Source: Trichopria drosophilae (taxonomy: Eukaryota > Arthropoda > Insecta > Hymenoptera > Diapriidae). From it: a stretch of DNA of 64,000 nucleotides. The stretch is from NCBI GenBank assembly GCA_030407085.1, contig CM059582.1, positions 159,332,001-159,396,000 of the forward strand. The letters run 5' to 3'. The position numbers and the translations under genes were made by a program. Shown piece after piece: positions 50,095 through 62,198 of the stretch. The notes under the pieces were generated by a model. That model saw nothing but the letters and a program-made list of their open reading frames with translations, had not been told where the DNA came from and did no database searches. Within the stretch, counting starts at the first letter, position 1; each line of letters starts with the position of its first letter.

Positions 50095-50430
50095 AATGTA
50101 TGAAATCCGGGTAGAATTAATCGGATTTGATCCGAATATAAATAGCCGGTCCAATAGTTACAGACAGGACCGAGTTCGCCAAATTAGAAAATCTACCAAG
50201 TTTAGCCCCAATATAAACGTGATTCTGACAGGAGCCCAGCTGGGTTAATAGGGTTTGGATATCGGCCAAATAACCCGATTAGATCTCGAATACAACCAGG
50301 GTAATCTGGCTGGATCGCGGTCACATCCTGGGAAGGCACCCTAGTACACAAAGTTCTGTGGCTGTGAATGAACCGGATTTGTCTGATTAGGACCCGGTCC
50401 TAATTTCTATCTTCTACAGGTGTCCTCTCC
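50095..50430. repeat. GC-richer repeat-like segment with CCGG and CCGATT words
   Basis: Words such as TCGGATTTGATCCG, CCCGATTAGATC, AACCGGATTTGTCTGATTAGG and GACCCGGTCC recur in a short segment that differs in base use from its flanks. This looks like part of a diverged transposon, but ends were not identified. Confidence 0.35.
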
Positions 50431-53400
50431 ATGACCAATAAAGTAGATTCAAAATGTGAACTCTTAAAATTTAATACCTTTGCTCACGCTTTGCAACATA
50501 ACCTTTATTGTAGCGATTTTATATATATCTAACAGTATAAAATGTTAATCAATTTAATCTTAATTTTTAAACTTGTTTTTGCTCGAATTTTTCGTCTTAT
50601 AAATAAATAACACAAAACATCGCCGAAATTTGTGCAGAGACTAGATTTAAACAGGTGCTGGAAATAAACAAAAAAACAATAGGAAATGCGTATAAATATA
50701 ATAAATACCTTTTGAAGTGGATATTTTTTATTGGATCCACGTCTTCCACAAAACAACTGCGATTACACGATAAAATATAACAGGACCAATGATCACACTA
50801 CAATATTTTACATCGATATAATATCCCATCGATATGATGTCACGCACCAGAATTCTACTGTGACAAAAGGACAAGACACAATTGTGATTAAAGAATAATA
50901 TAGTTGACGTTTCCTACATTTTATAACATGCTCTCACTGCCACCGGTATCTCAGATAATGATCACAATTGTGAGTATGTGAACATTTAATATCAGTTTTG
51001 GCTTTGGGTAACTAGATTTCTTTATGTTCATTACAGGTTGTAATCTATAATAATAACAAGCTTATAATGATAAATTATGCGCAACATTTCGAACATAATT
51101 TAACCTCGAATTTAACACGTCGTCCGTATCACTGATCTGGTCCCGATCATACTCGTAAGTACTTAACCTAATTAAACCTCAATGTGAACATATTATGTGG
51201 ATATCGTAAACAAAATGTTACAGATTTTGAGAATATCATTTTAATATGATGAAATAATATTCTCAACATTTTTTACCACGATACTATTTAAATGTATGAT
51301 GTATCCCAAGTGTTATATTTAATCAATGTAATTGTCGTGTGATCAAATGTCCTTGATACTTTCCCGTGTGATCATTTGTCCGCGAAATAAACACGCCCTA
51401 TCTTTGTATTATATTATGAAATTATGCATTTTAGGTATAAAATTTTAAATCATTTTCACGGAAAAGTGACTATTTATGACTAATGTTCAGAAGTTGAAAA
51501 TTTGAAAAATTCGCAAACTTTCATTAGAAATCATTAGTTCACTCCATGTATTTTTAGCATATATAAGCTGTTTTTCAGGAAAAATTAAGTAATAAGCCTG
51601 CTTTTACAACTAATAAGTTTTACGCGTTGTTAACAACGATGTAATAAGTTTATAATTGGATGAATAGAATTGCTACAATCGACAATGTGTATTTAGATAT
51701 TTCACATTAGTTTTGTTAACACGCCATGCATACACAAAATTGCGAGTTGTCGTGTGAGAAAGAAGCGTGATTTCCGTTACCAAACACAACACGAAAAATT
51801 CAACAATAATTGAAGGCAATTACATCTAAATGCGAACGGAGTGGTAAGCGGAAATCTCATGACCGTAAAAATGTAAATAATATGGTATCAATATAATAAT
51901 GTTACTTTTTCCAAAAGAAATTGAAAACCGGTTTACTATATCAAGAGTTTACCAGATATAACTATCCATCGCTACATATTCCTTAAGTCAAAGCACCAAA
52001 TTTTTGGAAGTTTATTTTTCGCAGTATTTAGTGGTAATAATATAATTGGTGGAGGGGAAACCTATGCAGAAGTGTTAAATAATTAATATAGTTTAATCCA
52101 ATATTTTATGAGGAATTAATTTTAAAATATGATAAATTGAACTTCGATATCAGGTTTAAGTAAATACATTTGGAATATATCAGCGCCCTTGAGTCAAGTG
52201 TAATATTTTGTTGCAACGAATACATTAGTTTTTTTAGCATAAGCACTAATTTATTCTATTAGTAGCGATTAAATTTATAATCCCATAACGTTCATGTGCA
52301 ATAAGCAGTTGTTGCAAGTCTTCATTGGTAAAGTATATAAATACGTTCAATGATTATAATTCAAGAAATGATAGAGATAATACTTGAAAGTTTTTATAAA
52401 TTGATGGTAACCAACATTGGTGGCAGCAAAAATACCTACATGTACAGCGCGCTTATCCACGACTGTTCATATCAGAATTTCATTACAATATATTAAATCC
52501 AATGTGTTTTGAGAGTAAGTAAAAGTTGCATAATAGTGCAGACAAAATTAATTTTCGAGGATGTGAACAAAAGAGAAAGGTGAAAATATTTGAAATAAGT
52601 AAATGGAAACAATGGAACCGGATAGAGTAAACCAAAATAGCTAGAAACCAATCGATCAAAGACTAAAATAAAGGATGCATATGGAACGTTACACAGAATT
52701 GAGTTCTTAGTACTATTCTGTATCAACTATAATGCATTACTCTTTAAATTTTAAACATGGATCACGTAGCAATCAATAATTCCGAGGAAGAAGGGAGACT
52801 CCGATAAAAATAGTGTGTATAATTTAATTTCAGCGATTACCTTAAATACATTGAATTTTATGTAACTTGAAGAAGAATGGGATATTTTTAAACTGATGTT
52901 TGGTTTAAAAATTTAGACCAATTGATATTCGAAAGCGTCATTAAATCTGTTTTGTGCGTGATCATGAATATATAAAATACAGGTATATATTGTTTAATAT
53001 TTGAAATTTTAATTACACATTGGGTTCAATCGCTTTTTTTTTAATTAAACTAGCAAACAAGATTAGAACCCATCAATTGATATTTAACTATAACTTACAA
53101 TATATCAATAATTAATAATTTCTTTGACAAATGGACTTATATCAAAACAACGTTCATTGCTATAAAGTGATACAGAAAGTTATGCGAAACATGCAGACGC
53201 ATAAGTAAGCAATCCTATAAATTCTTGTGTTTATTGTTGCTGGATAACATAAAAGATACGTTAAAATAAATTTCCTTTGTATGTTGTTATGTGCCCCTAA
53301 TCCTAAAGTTCGATATATATTTTTATATATTTTGGTTTCTTATTAAATTATTAATTGAATGGTCTTTATTGTACGTTTGTGTTTGCATACGTTTCTGACA

Positions 53401-54640
53401 GATTGATATCAGGTATAAAATGTAAGAAATATATCCATTTTCAACTATAGTGTTATATGTATTTAATACACACGTTAATATAAAAAATATCTTATCTGTT
53501 CAATGACGTATGGCGCGAACAGTGTATTTCATTGTCACAAATAGTGACGGCCAAGGACTTTGTTACATTCATTGAGTGCAACCTTGCACTTTCGAACCAG
53601 CGCATGTACATAAAACCTGCCTGGAAATGTCTTTTATCAGTTAGTGCTTCATTGTTTCAAGTCTACACGTGCGATACGGAAACATTAAAAAATGTTAGCT
53701 AATTTCAGGCTTAGATTTCACGACTTTCGTAGGTTATTCGAATTTATATTTCAATGAGTAGCGATAACTAAATTATCATTGTCCTAATTAGACTAAATAG
53801 GTTTATCTTCTAATAACTTCGTCTTCTGTAAAAAAAATATAAAAATCATACATTACATCAATTTTGAAGATCACTCACTACGTGTACTAATGGACATTTT
53901 TGAACATTACGTTTGTGTATATAGGTCTGTATAATTTAACCCTTTCTCGGTTTCATTGTTCCTTACATATTATAAGAAAAACTCCCAATCCCTTGTACTC
54001 TTAAGGGTTTATAGGGTACGATGAGTTAAGTATAAGCCTATGTCTTTAATCCTTTGAGAGATAGTCGTATCCCACGTACCATAAGTGTATTTCTTTTTAT
54101 TTGGACTTGAATTTGACTTTGAATATGTATGTTTATTTATGAGTTTTTGCGTTGAAAGAATATATAAAAATTGCAAAAAGAAATCATAATAGAACAGAGT
54201 ATTGCCATTATATTATATCCTAAAGAAGATCCGAATGTAGCAAAAATGACAACTTGGAAAGTAATATTAGCATGGTTGAGAAGTAAAAATTACAACAAAT
54301 TGTAAAAAATAGTTGTAGGAAAATAAGAATTGAAACTTGCGAAAATATAATTTCTAATTCAAAGGTATGTAAATTTAATAATATAAATTTATCGTATGTT
54401 GAGTCAAAATCAATTCTGTTAATAATAATGAAATATTTTGAACAGTAAGTCAATATTTAAGAAGAAAAAGTTCCATCTTTTCGGCAGATCAACACCATCA
54501 TGTGCAGGGGTCCAAATACGGCATTCAGCGTAATTTATGGATATAATGGGGACTTGATAATTTTGCTAACTAAGAAAAAATCCTGAATTCCTAATTACTT
54601 AATTAAGAAAATTCACTTCCTATTTTACATAATATTTGCG
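50431..54640. other. Long AT-rich stretch, nothing recognised
   Basis: About 4.2 kb with no gene, RNA or definable transposon. Frames are short and biased to AT-rich codons. A single TTAACCCTTTCTCGG near 53937 resembles a TTAA-element end but has no partner. Confidence 0.35.
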
Positions 54641-54790
54641 AAGAAATCCGCAATTCTCAATTTTGAAAATCTGATATGGGATTCGCAGTCAGCAACCCTG
54701 AAAACCTTAAAAGTAACATCAGATTCGTCATTACTGACCCCGAAAACTCCCGAGTAATGATTTTCTACTGATTTGTCAGGATGAAAAAAT
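54641..54790. repeat. Fragment of the AATCAGCGACC module
   Basis: TTTTGAAAATCTGATATGGG, ATTCGCAGTCAGCAACCCTG, CATCAGATTCGTCATTACTG and GACCCCGAAAACTCCCGAGT match the module found inside the TTAA elements. No TIR or TTAA boundary was found, so it is a fragment. Confidence 0.65.
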
Positions 54791-54960
54791 GCGCCACTCG
54801 AAAGGTTATGATTTAGTAGTGATGTTAAATATTCGGACCAATAGGATCCTCTTCGGAAGCATGATTAACTAGCGTGTACTTAATAACCTGTGTCTCATTA
54901 GGCCCTTACCTACGTATTCTTAGGTAGGGTGGTGGAGGACAATGTTTTCAATTTCCTGTA

Positions 54961-55212
54961 CACGGAAAGAAATGTGGTATTGTGGTAGCTCGACAGATCT
55001 CGAGAAGGTTGGGATTTCTATGACTCGTGCGGCACGGAGGGCGCACGACTCCACATGCCCGTAGAAGCGTCTCAGTAAAAGTGATGAAGTCTCTAACTGG
55101 AGTTGTGAGAGCTCCAACATCGAGTCAGCGCAAAAATATTTTCGACGTTTGAATCGAGTTAGCGGGACTCGCTAACCCATCCAGCTGCTACAATTCCAAA
55201 TTTCATCCCGTG
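54961..55212. mobile_element. 252-bp MITE with CACGG ends and TA duplications
   Basis: Flanked by TA at 54959-54960 and 55213-55214. The left end CACGGAAAGAAATGTGG and the complement of the right end CACGGGATGAAATTTGG stay similar for about 36 bases (roughly three quarters identical). TA duplications with CA-starting ends fit the Tc1/mariner-type MITEs. The interior is GC-richer than its flanks. The 66-codon minus-strand frame crossing the left boundary is a shadow. Confidence 0.75.
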
Positions 55213-55214
55213 TA

Positions 55215-57600
55215 TGTATCAGAGTTTCATACGAACATATCAAAATAATCAACTTGACGTTTCCAGCATGTCTAGCATAAGAGTTTAGAAAGAATGCCGT
55301 GATCTCGGAATGGGATTCCATGTACGAAGAAGAGCTTTGCAGTGTTAGTTTATTATTTATTTATTTAATACCATTAATGGTAACGAATGTGCCTTAATAC
55401 AAGAAATTAAATCATCTAAAAAGATATTTGTTTATAAATATCTTATATAATGATACTCCGGCTATGTTCTGAGGGTCGAAGTTTTGAAAATAATCATTTT
55501 CATTTTTTCCATTGTCAATTAACTAGCTGGATCTACCAAACCCTATGCAGTCGAGGAGTACGTAAGCTGAAGGCCTCAGAGTCGAAGCCACTAGTTTTGA
55601 TTCTATTTTTCATTGGTAAGGAAATAGAGTAGAAATTGGAGAATCTATCTTAACACCTGCTACTGATTGGGTAACTTTCTATACTGAGGTGCCGACACAG
55701 AAAGTCAATTTCTTCCTTATGCGTAGATTAACTTTTTTCTCCAATGTCTTAATATGATTTTGAAAAACTATTGCAAAAAACTACATAAAATGTAATGCAG
55801 AAAATTTCATAGTTATAATTCCTCAGAAATAATTATGACGAAGGATCCATAAAAAACTCGTATACGATAGTGCACAAAACCGAAATTCCAACGTATTTAA
55901 AGCCGGGTATTATGTATTTTATTTATATTATATTAAATTCAACTACGATATTTTCGTTTAATATCTGCAAGAAATAATCATTTTAAAAAAATATAAATTA
56001 ATATAAATTCTAATATTAAGAATCTTGTTGAATGAATGTATGTCAAGATGAACTAATATTACACAGTTCTAATAACAATTGCAAAGGAGGTGAAAGGTCA
56101 TGGCCCACATACTCATCAGAGTGCAGCGTACTCACTGTAACAGCACGATAATTTGCTATTAAATCATGCTATTGTGACAGTTTGTCAAGCGTTGATAATT
56201 CTACTGCAGAATAAAGTATAAACAATAATGCGATATACACGATCGGATTTCGTTTGAACTAACTAAATCTCTAACGTAGCATTAATACAAAAGACGAAAC
56301 ATCGCAAAAAGATAAGAGATGAAATGGTTTCATTTCAATAAATTTATCTTTTTAAAAAATGTAAGCTTAATAAAGTGCTTACGTTAATAAAAGAATACCG
56401 AAATACAATATTTCATCTAAACTATTTAATACATATTTCAATCACTTCGCGAAGCTAAAACCCTATGTTCCATAATATGTACATGTTGTATTTGGTTGTG
56501 TATGAAACAAGCTATCGTCCTGAGGACATCCACATGTGCCTTTTTTCCGAAGGAGCTCGTCGAGAGCTCCTCTGGACATCGCAGAGCAAACTTTTGTTGG
56601 AAAGGCGTCACAATTATGGAATTTATTAATACGGTGCATAAATTTTTCTGACTTGACACTACATCATTGGATTTATAGTTTATGCATCATCATTCACAAA
56701 CTATTTACACATTTTGATTCAATAATAATTATTGAATTAAATATATGGGGATTGCTAAAAGTCATGGACGCTTTTCTAAATGTAATACTTGAACATTTCA
56801 ATAAGAAAGTTGAAGAAGTTACACAGAAACTTAATGTTTCTAGTGAATGTGGTCTTAACATTAATTTTCAAGATCGTTTGCAGATTAATGTGTTACTTTT
56901 TTTTTAATGACATAGATTAATTTAACTTTCAATGACAAACTTCCTATTTATAGCACTATAACGGAAAAAGGACTTGTACCTAATATTCTCTTGTTGTGGT
57001 TGGTACAAAAGATAACCCTTGCCTTTAACTACTTGGAATGTTTGGAAGTGAATCTTCTTGCCGCACTCTTCTGAGTATTTGATGGCAATACTTTCCACCT
57101 TCCTTCTCTCATAGAAAAAGCTTCACATCCACGGTTAATCATTTTTGTAGAGGCGCAGCATAACGAGTGGTGACGGCAAAATTGTCTTTCTCACATTTAT
57201 TGTGAATTTCGATTTTGCTACTGTAATGCAGGAAAACTTTTGGGCTGCAGTAGCACCAGTCATAGTAGTCTCCATTCTAAGTTATCCCGTCCAGAGATAT
57301 ACGACCTTCCTAATTTATACGTTTGACTTGTTCAAAGTTATACTAGCATCTTCCCTTGCTTCCCGTACCACATTTTTTTTTGTGACGTTTCATTCCGGAC
57401 TGTACCCGCAGGAATCATCAGCAAGGCTTTTAATAAATAAAATCTCTTTTGATCAACTGATGATAAATAAAGTTTGTCAAATATGTAGACTTCTGTTTAT
57501 ACTAATCGAAGTCAAGGTCCGTAATGGGCTCCAAATCCGGTGACAACGTGGACCAAAAGATTTTTAATACAACTCGTGAATCCGAATATAAATAATCATA
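55215..57600. other. AT-rich sequence with unassigned ORFs
   Basis: Frames of 123 codons (56536-56907, plus) and 113 codons (57202-57543, plus) are the longest here. The first contains ASQLWNLLIRC, faintly like the C-terminal LWN motif of some LINE proteins, but nothing else supports that. Neither has a domain that I recognise. Confidence 0.25.
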
Positions 57601-57750
57601 CACTGTAAAAACAAATACTTAAAATGATTACATCTTAAAATCAGCCAATGTGTAGTACATAAGTTTGTCCTTTTCTAAGTGGTTTTATTTACATTACACC
57701 TTACTTTCAGTACATTTTCTTACTTGATTTAAGTATTTCTTTTTACAGTG
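57601..57750. mobile_element. 150-bp MITE with CACTGTAAAAA ends and TA duplications
   Basis: Flanked by TA at 57599-57600 and 57751-57752. The left end CACTGTAAAAACAAATACTT and the complement of the right end CACTGTAAAAAGAAATACTT differ at one base over the first 20. Compact, non-coding and well preserved; it fits a Tc1/mariner-type MITE. Confidence 0.9.
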
Positions 57751-57752
57751 TA

Positions 57753-60310
57753 ATGATTCAGATATTTACGGATCGAAGTAATGGCAATTAACATCTTGCA
57801 TTTGATATAATCAAGTATGTATATCTATTTCTATAACTCGCATAATTATCATTTTACTCGTTACGTTGATTATTTGCAATATTTCCAAATGCGTTGCATT
57901 AAGACTGCTATATATAGTGCCTTTTTTCATATAAAAGACGTAGATAATTTTACTCGTAATTTGAATAATTATTGGAGAATCAAAATCATTGTTCACCCTT
58001 TAAAATATTGAGATTTACTTTACTTATTAATATTTTTCTAACAATATTACTTTTATATAATTTTTGTTTCAAAATTTACCACGTCCCCATGTAAAATGAT
58101 GTTAAAATTAATGCCAATAAAAGTTGCATACAGTATAAGTAAATCTTGAGTGGGGTGCAGTGTTTTTTTAAATTAGGTAATTTAGACCCGACTTTGGAAT
58201 TCTCAACGGTTCCCTGCAACTAAGAAAATGTATCGTTATCAGGAGGTACTTATTATCTTTGTACAGTGATAATAGAGGAACCGTTTTGGAGAATCGGTTG
58301 TTCACTTGTTCTTTGCAAACCGCATCTTTCAAGCCGTTATCACTTTGATCGATCCATCATGTGCTTCATCTTGCACCAAAATTCTGTAAGCCGTTCCAAT
58401 CCATTGGCCCGGAAGGTGAACTCGGTTCTTTTGGAAACAAGTAATTTGGCGCAATTATGTTAGATACCTTCCAGGCGTTGTTGCGTTCCGGTTACACGTC
58501 TTCTCGCGTTCGATAATCCTGTCATTTTGTGTTTTTTTTTGTTCTGTAAAACAGTATTCATATAATTCATCGTGCACGTTGCAAGGATGAAATACTTTTT
58601 GTTACCCAAACTAGGGAGATTACTGAATTGGTCTTCTTCTAATAATTACTATTACTAATATTTAAATATAATCTAATTAGTAATATATATGTTTTTGTAT
58701 ATTTGAGTATAAGTACACCACTCTGCATACATCGTTGAGTTTATCAAAGCTTATGATGTGTTTCTTAATTGATGTCTCTTTGCCCTCTTTATCAAAATCC
58801 AATCCTTTCAACTTGTGCCTACAATGTACAGCGAGGTAACTATATAACAATCATTATAATTCCAATACAGAAAATAATCCATAATTTCTTCTTTATAATT
58901 CGCTTCCGATTCTCTGATGGACATTTTAACTTTCTATTTTGGACGAGTAGTTCTGTTTCTAGTCCCGTAACCAATTACAGTTAACAAACGCACTTAAAAA
59001 TTTTGCCTGTCGTCCTTCAGGCATATTTCATCTCCAATAACAGGTTAAAATCCAATAATACGGTTCACAGATTACAGCGGAATCACGTGCAGCAATGCGG
59101 TTTTCTCCGAGCTTTCAAGATTCTTGGATCAGCGAAGAGTTTGCCTCGCGGCTCCGTTTCTCTTCTCGTGATTCTATATTTCGGCGAACCAATAACAGCA
59201 ACATTCTATCGTTTTGACTAACTCGTTTTTTAGATACTACTAATGAGAAGATCCGTGCGTGTACATAATTGGTGCTGCGAGGTTCATCGACACATCGATT
59301 CAAAAAGTATTGCATGTTCACATAATACTTTTTTCACTAGAATTACTTTTGAAGCTGACGCAACGTGGGAATCAAGTCTTTGGATTTCGTGACTGTACCT
59401 AATGGTGCATGTTAAAAATACATCGTGTAAATTATTCATATTAAATTCGATGTATCTGTTCTGAAATACAATCCCGTTTCCCTTTTGTTGTAGGTATTTA
59501 TTCTGTCCATATTCGAACCTTTAACAGTGGCACAGTCAACAAAGATTGACGTCTTAATACTGCAATTACAGCAAAAACGCGGATTTATTCGATCGCTTTC
59601 AAATGCACAGTATCGGCTATTTCTTCGTCGGTCTTATTAACCCATTTTAGGCTTCAAACTTTCATTGTTATTCAAGAATACTATCTGGATCAGCTTTGCG
59701 GTATAAATAATATTTAAAAATAGTCGTTGTCTCTTATTTTTCTAACTCACGTATATTTCGTTAAGAAAACATTATTGTTGTCTTCTATATGCTACACGGA
59801 ACACATGCTCTCGAATGTAGTCTTATATTGCGGAAAATCTTAACGAGAGCTTGAAAAGATATCGAATATAACAGAGATTAAGAGAAGAACGTTAAAATTA
59901 TGCAGGATATAAACTGTGCTTGCGTGTTATTTTGAGGCTCGACGAATATGGAAGGACGAAACTTAGTAGCTGGAATATCACCTGATCTGTACCGTGGTCT
60001 TCTATAACCCATTTTGTCGGTAACCCGCTTCTGACGTAAGTTTTATTGTAGTTCTTATCGAATAGCTAGGGATGTCATCATAGACGATACAAGAAAGTAT
60101 TTTTTCAACATATATTTTGTCGGAAATAATATTAATATTTAGAAATATAGGTATTGTATGGTTTACTGTGAATGGTTCACACCTATGTTCCTCGTGTATA
60201 CATTTTAAGAATGGACGCATTTACACCTGATAATAGAAAGCCTTGCGAAAAACATACAAATGACAGAGGCCTCTAGTTACTTTGGGACTCGCCCGCATGC
60301 AGCCAGTCAC
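57753..60310. other. AT-rich sequence, nothing firmly recognised
   Basis: Composition is more balanced at about 58270-58510 and 59000-59300, with frames of 65-72 codons on both strands and no known domains. No repeat boundary found. Confidence 0.3.
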
Positions 60311-60314
60311 GCTA

Positions 60315-61156
60315 CACGGAAAGGAAGAAACACGACTGAGTTCTGTCTACGCAGCACTGGTTACTGCGTGGCCGGTTCGCAAATACTTTTTATTTCAACT
60401 CGCTATAACTCAGTCAATTTTGAGAATTTTGAAACGAAAAAGAAAATAAATTGTTCATTACAGTTTCCCAGATCCAGTGCAGAAAGAAAAAATTATATAT
60501 CTTAATAAACAAAAAAGTTATTAATTTTTTAATGCAGAACTGCGAAATTTGTGTTTTTATAGATTCAGGCACTTCGTTTATCGAGCGAATTTCAAGCATC
60601 CGAAAACTTTCAGCGAGAAAGTTGTTCATTAAGGTATGAACAAATTTTCTGGAAAGTTTCATCTCAATTTCATTAATAGTTTTAAAATTAATGAATGTTT
60701 AAAATAGGTAGCGGCCAACGGCCAGCGCGTCATGTGTGCCACGGTGATGCGCGCAAGGCCACGACCAACATTAAACATTCATTACTTTTAAACTATTAAT
60801 GCAATGGAGATGAAACTTTCCACAAAATTGGTTCATACCTTAATGAACAACTTTCTCGCTGAAAGTTTTAGGATGCTTGAAATTCGCTCGATAAACGAAG
60901 CGCCTGAATCTATAAAAACACAAATTTCGCAGTTCTGCATTAAAAAATTAATAACTTTTTTATTTATTAAGATATATCACTTTTTCTTTCTGCACAGGAT
61001 CTGGGAAACTGTAATGAACAATTTATTTTTTTTTCGTTTCAAAATTCTCAAAATTGACTGAGTTATAGCGAGTTAAAATAAAAAGTATTTGCGAACCGGC
61101 CACGCAGTAACCAGTGGTGCGTAGACAGGACTCAGTCGTTTTTCTTCCTTTCCGTG
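60315..61156. mobile_element. 842-bp near-perfect palindromic element with TA duplications
   Basis: Flanked by TA at 60313-60314 and 61157-61158, with ends CACGGAAAGGAAG and its complement. The two arms of about 410 bp mirror each other almost throughout (for example GCGTGGCCGGTTCGCAAATA, CGCTATAACTCAGTCAATTT, TTAATTTTTTAATGCAGAAC). The small unpaired centre at about 60700-60765 is GC-rich. Both arms carry the same open frame in mirror orientation (82 codons at 60414-60662 minus, 85 codons at 60804-61061 plus). These follow from the symmetry and are not good evidence for a protein. An older copy lies at 10585-11531. Confidence 0.9.
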
Positions 61157-61275
61157 TAGATGAGTAGAGTAGCGTACTCGTACATCACTGTAGCAATTGT
61201 ACTAGTCCCTACAATCTCCAACTTAAACTAAATACCGAAGACTAGTGTGAAACCAGCGAGATAGGGGACATTTTT

Positions 61276-61569
61276 TCGGATGTAATAACTTTAGTTAGAA
61301 ATGGAATTTTCGACGAGAGAGTATCCAAAAATATGCTCCCAATTTGCTCCGCCTAAAAATGTCAAATTTAGAACTTCGTTTGCTTCATAGGGCAGGGCCG
61401 GGCGGCAAAGTACCATAATCTAGTAACAAACCAACTTAGTTTAACCCTTCGATTACGGGTTAGGCTAGAAATGTCAAAGGTAGTTTGTAGGGCGGAGAAA
61501 ATTGGAAGCATTATTTCGTATACTCTCTCGAAAAAAAATGGCTTGTCTAACAAAAATTATGACGTCCGA
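61276..61569. mobile_element. 294-bp TIR element with ~100-bp degenerate arms
   Basis: The left arm TCGGATGTAATAACTTTAGT, then GAGAGAGTATCC, GCTCCCAATTTGCTCCGCC and AAATGTCAAATTTAG is mirrored by the complement of the right arm TCGGACGTCATAATTTTTGT, then GAGAGAGTATAC, GCTTCCAATTTTCTCCGCC and ACATTTCTAGCC. Similarity is imperfect, so it is older than the palindrome 120 bp upstream. A CCGGGCGGCAAAG patch lies in the middle. It is non-coding. Confidence 0.75.
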
Positions 61570-61935
61570 AACACTGAAAACTGTAACAGTAAAAAAGCGA
61601 TAAATAAAAAGTCTGGTATAATTTAGAATGATTCCTAGTGTAAAAATGACTACGATGTAAAAATGAACATTTGTATATAATTCTATACATTATATACAAT
61701 TCTACAGTCGAAACAACGAATATAGATCTATACACATGTGTATACATTATCATAAATTTATATACAATTTATATAATTATATACAATCGTATATATAGAT
61801 ATCATTTTTTCTCGGGTCATAAAGTCCAGCCACAAAAGTAGGATGATATCTTTCAAAATTTTGCTCTGTATGTATTCCCAAAATCATACTAAATGTGCTT
61901 AGAAAATGTGCAACCGTCAAGTAATTTTAGCAATC
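61570..61935. other. AT-rich spacer with short TATACA repeats
   Basis: TATATAC/ATACAT words recur at about 61670-61800. The 68-codon minus-strand frame here is low-complexity. Confidence 0.35.
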
Positions 61936-61937
61936 TA

Positions 61938-62196
61938 CACAGAAAGAAATAAAATAGTTAATAGAACCATTTTATAATAGTAAACTGCTTCATTACAAAA
62001 AGTAGTTAAATTAACTATTTCCATATAGTAAATAGAACAACGAAATTGTTCCATTTACTATTTCCCGTTAATTAAATCATTCGTACATAACCTCAAATAG
62101 CAACTATAACCTCTTGTTGTTAATTCTACCACTTATATATGTTAAAACCGTTTCTACCATTTCTTAATGGTTCCATTAACCCTTGTTTTCTCTATG
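61938..62196. mobile_element. 259-bp MITE with CACAGAAAGAAA-type ends and TA duplications
   Basis: Flanked by TA at 61936-61937 and 62197-62198. The left end CACAGAAAGAAAT and the complement of the right end CATAGAGAAAACAAGG are imperfect inverted copies; GTTAATAGAACCATT inside the left matches GTTAATGGAACCATT inside the right. This is the uninterrupted relative of the element broken up at 4711-6725. Confidence 0.75.
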
Positions 62197-62198
62197 TA

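Noticed and set aside
53937..54060. TTAACCCTTT... and TTAATCCTTT... as possible ends of another TTAA element
   Set aside because: The two are in the same orientation and not inverted, and no paired terminus was found.
56536..56907. 123-codon ORF with an ASQLWNLL stretch resembling LINE C-termini
   Set aside because: Only a few residues are suggestive, the rest is AT-biased and no reverse transcriptase motifs lie nearby.
57202..57543. 113-codon plus-strand ORF
   Set aside because: No recognisable domain or splice sites; residue mix is typical of chance frames in this DNA.
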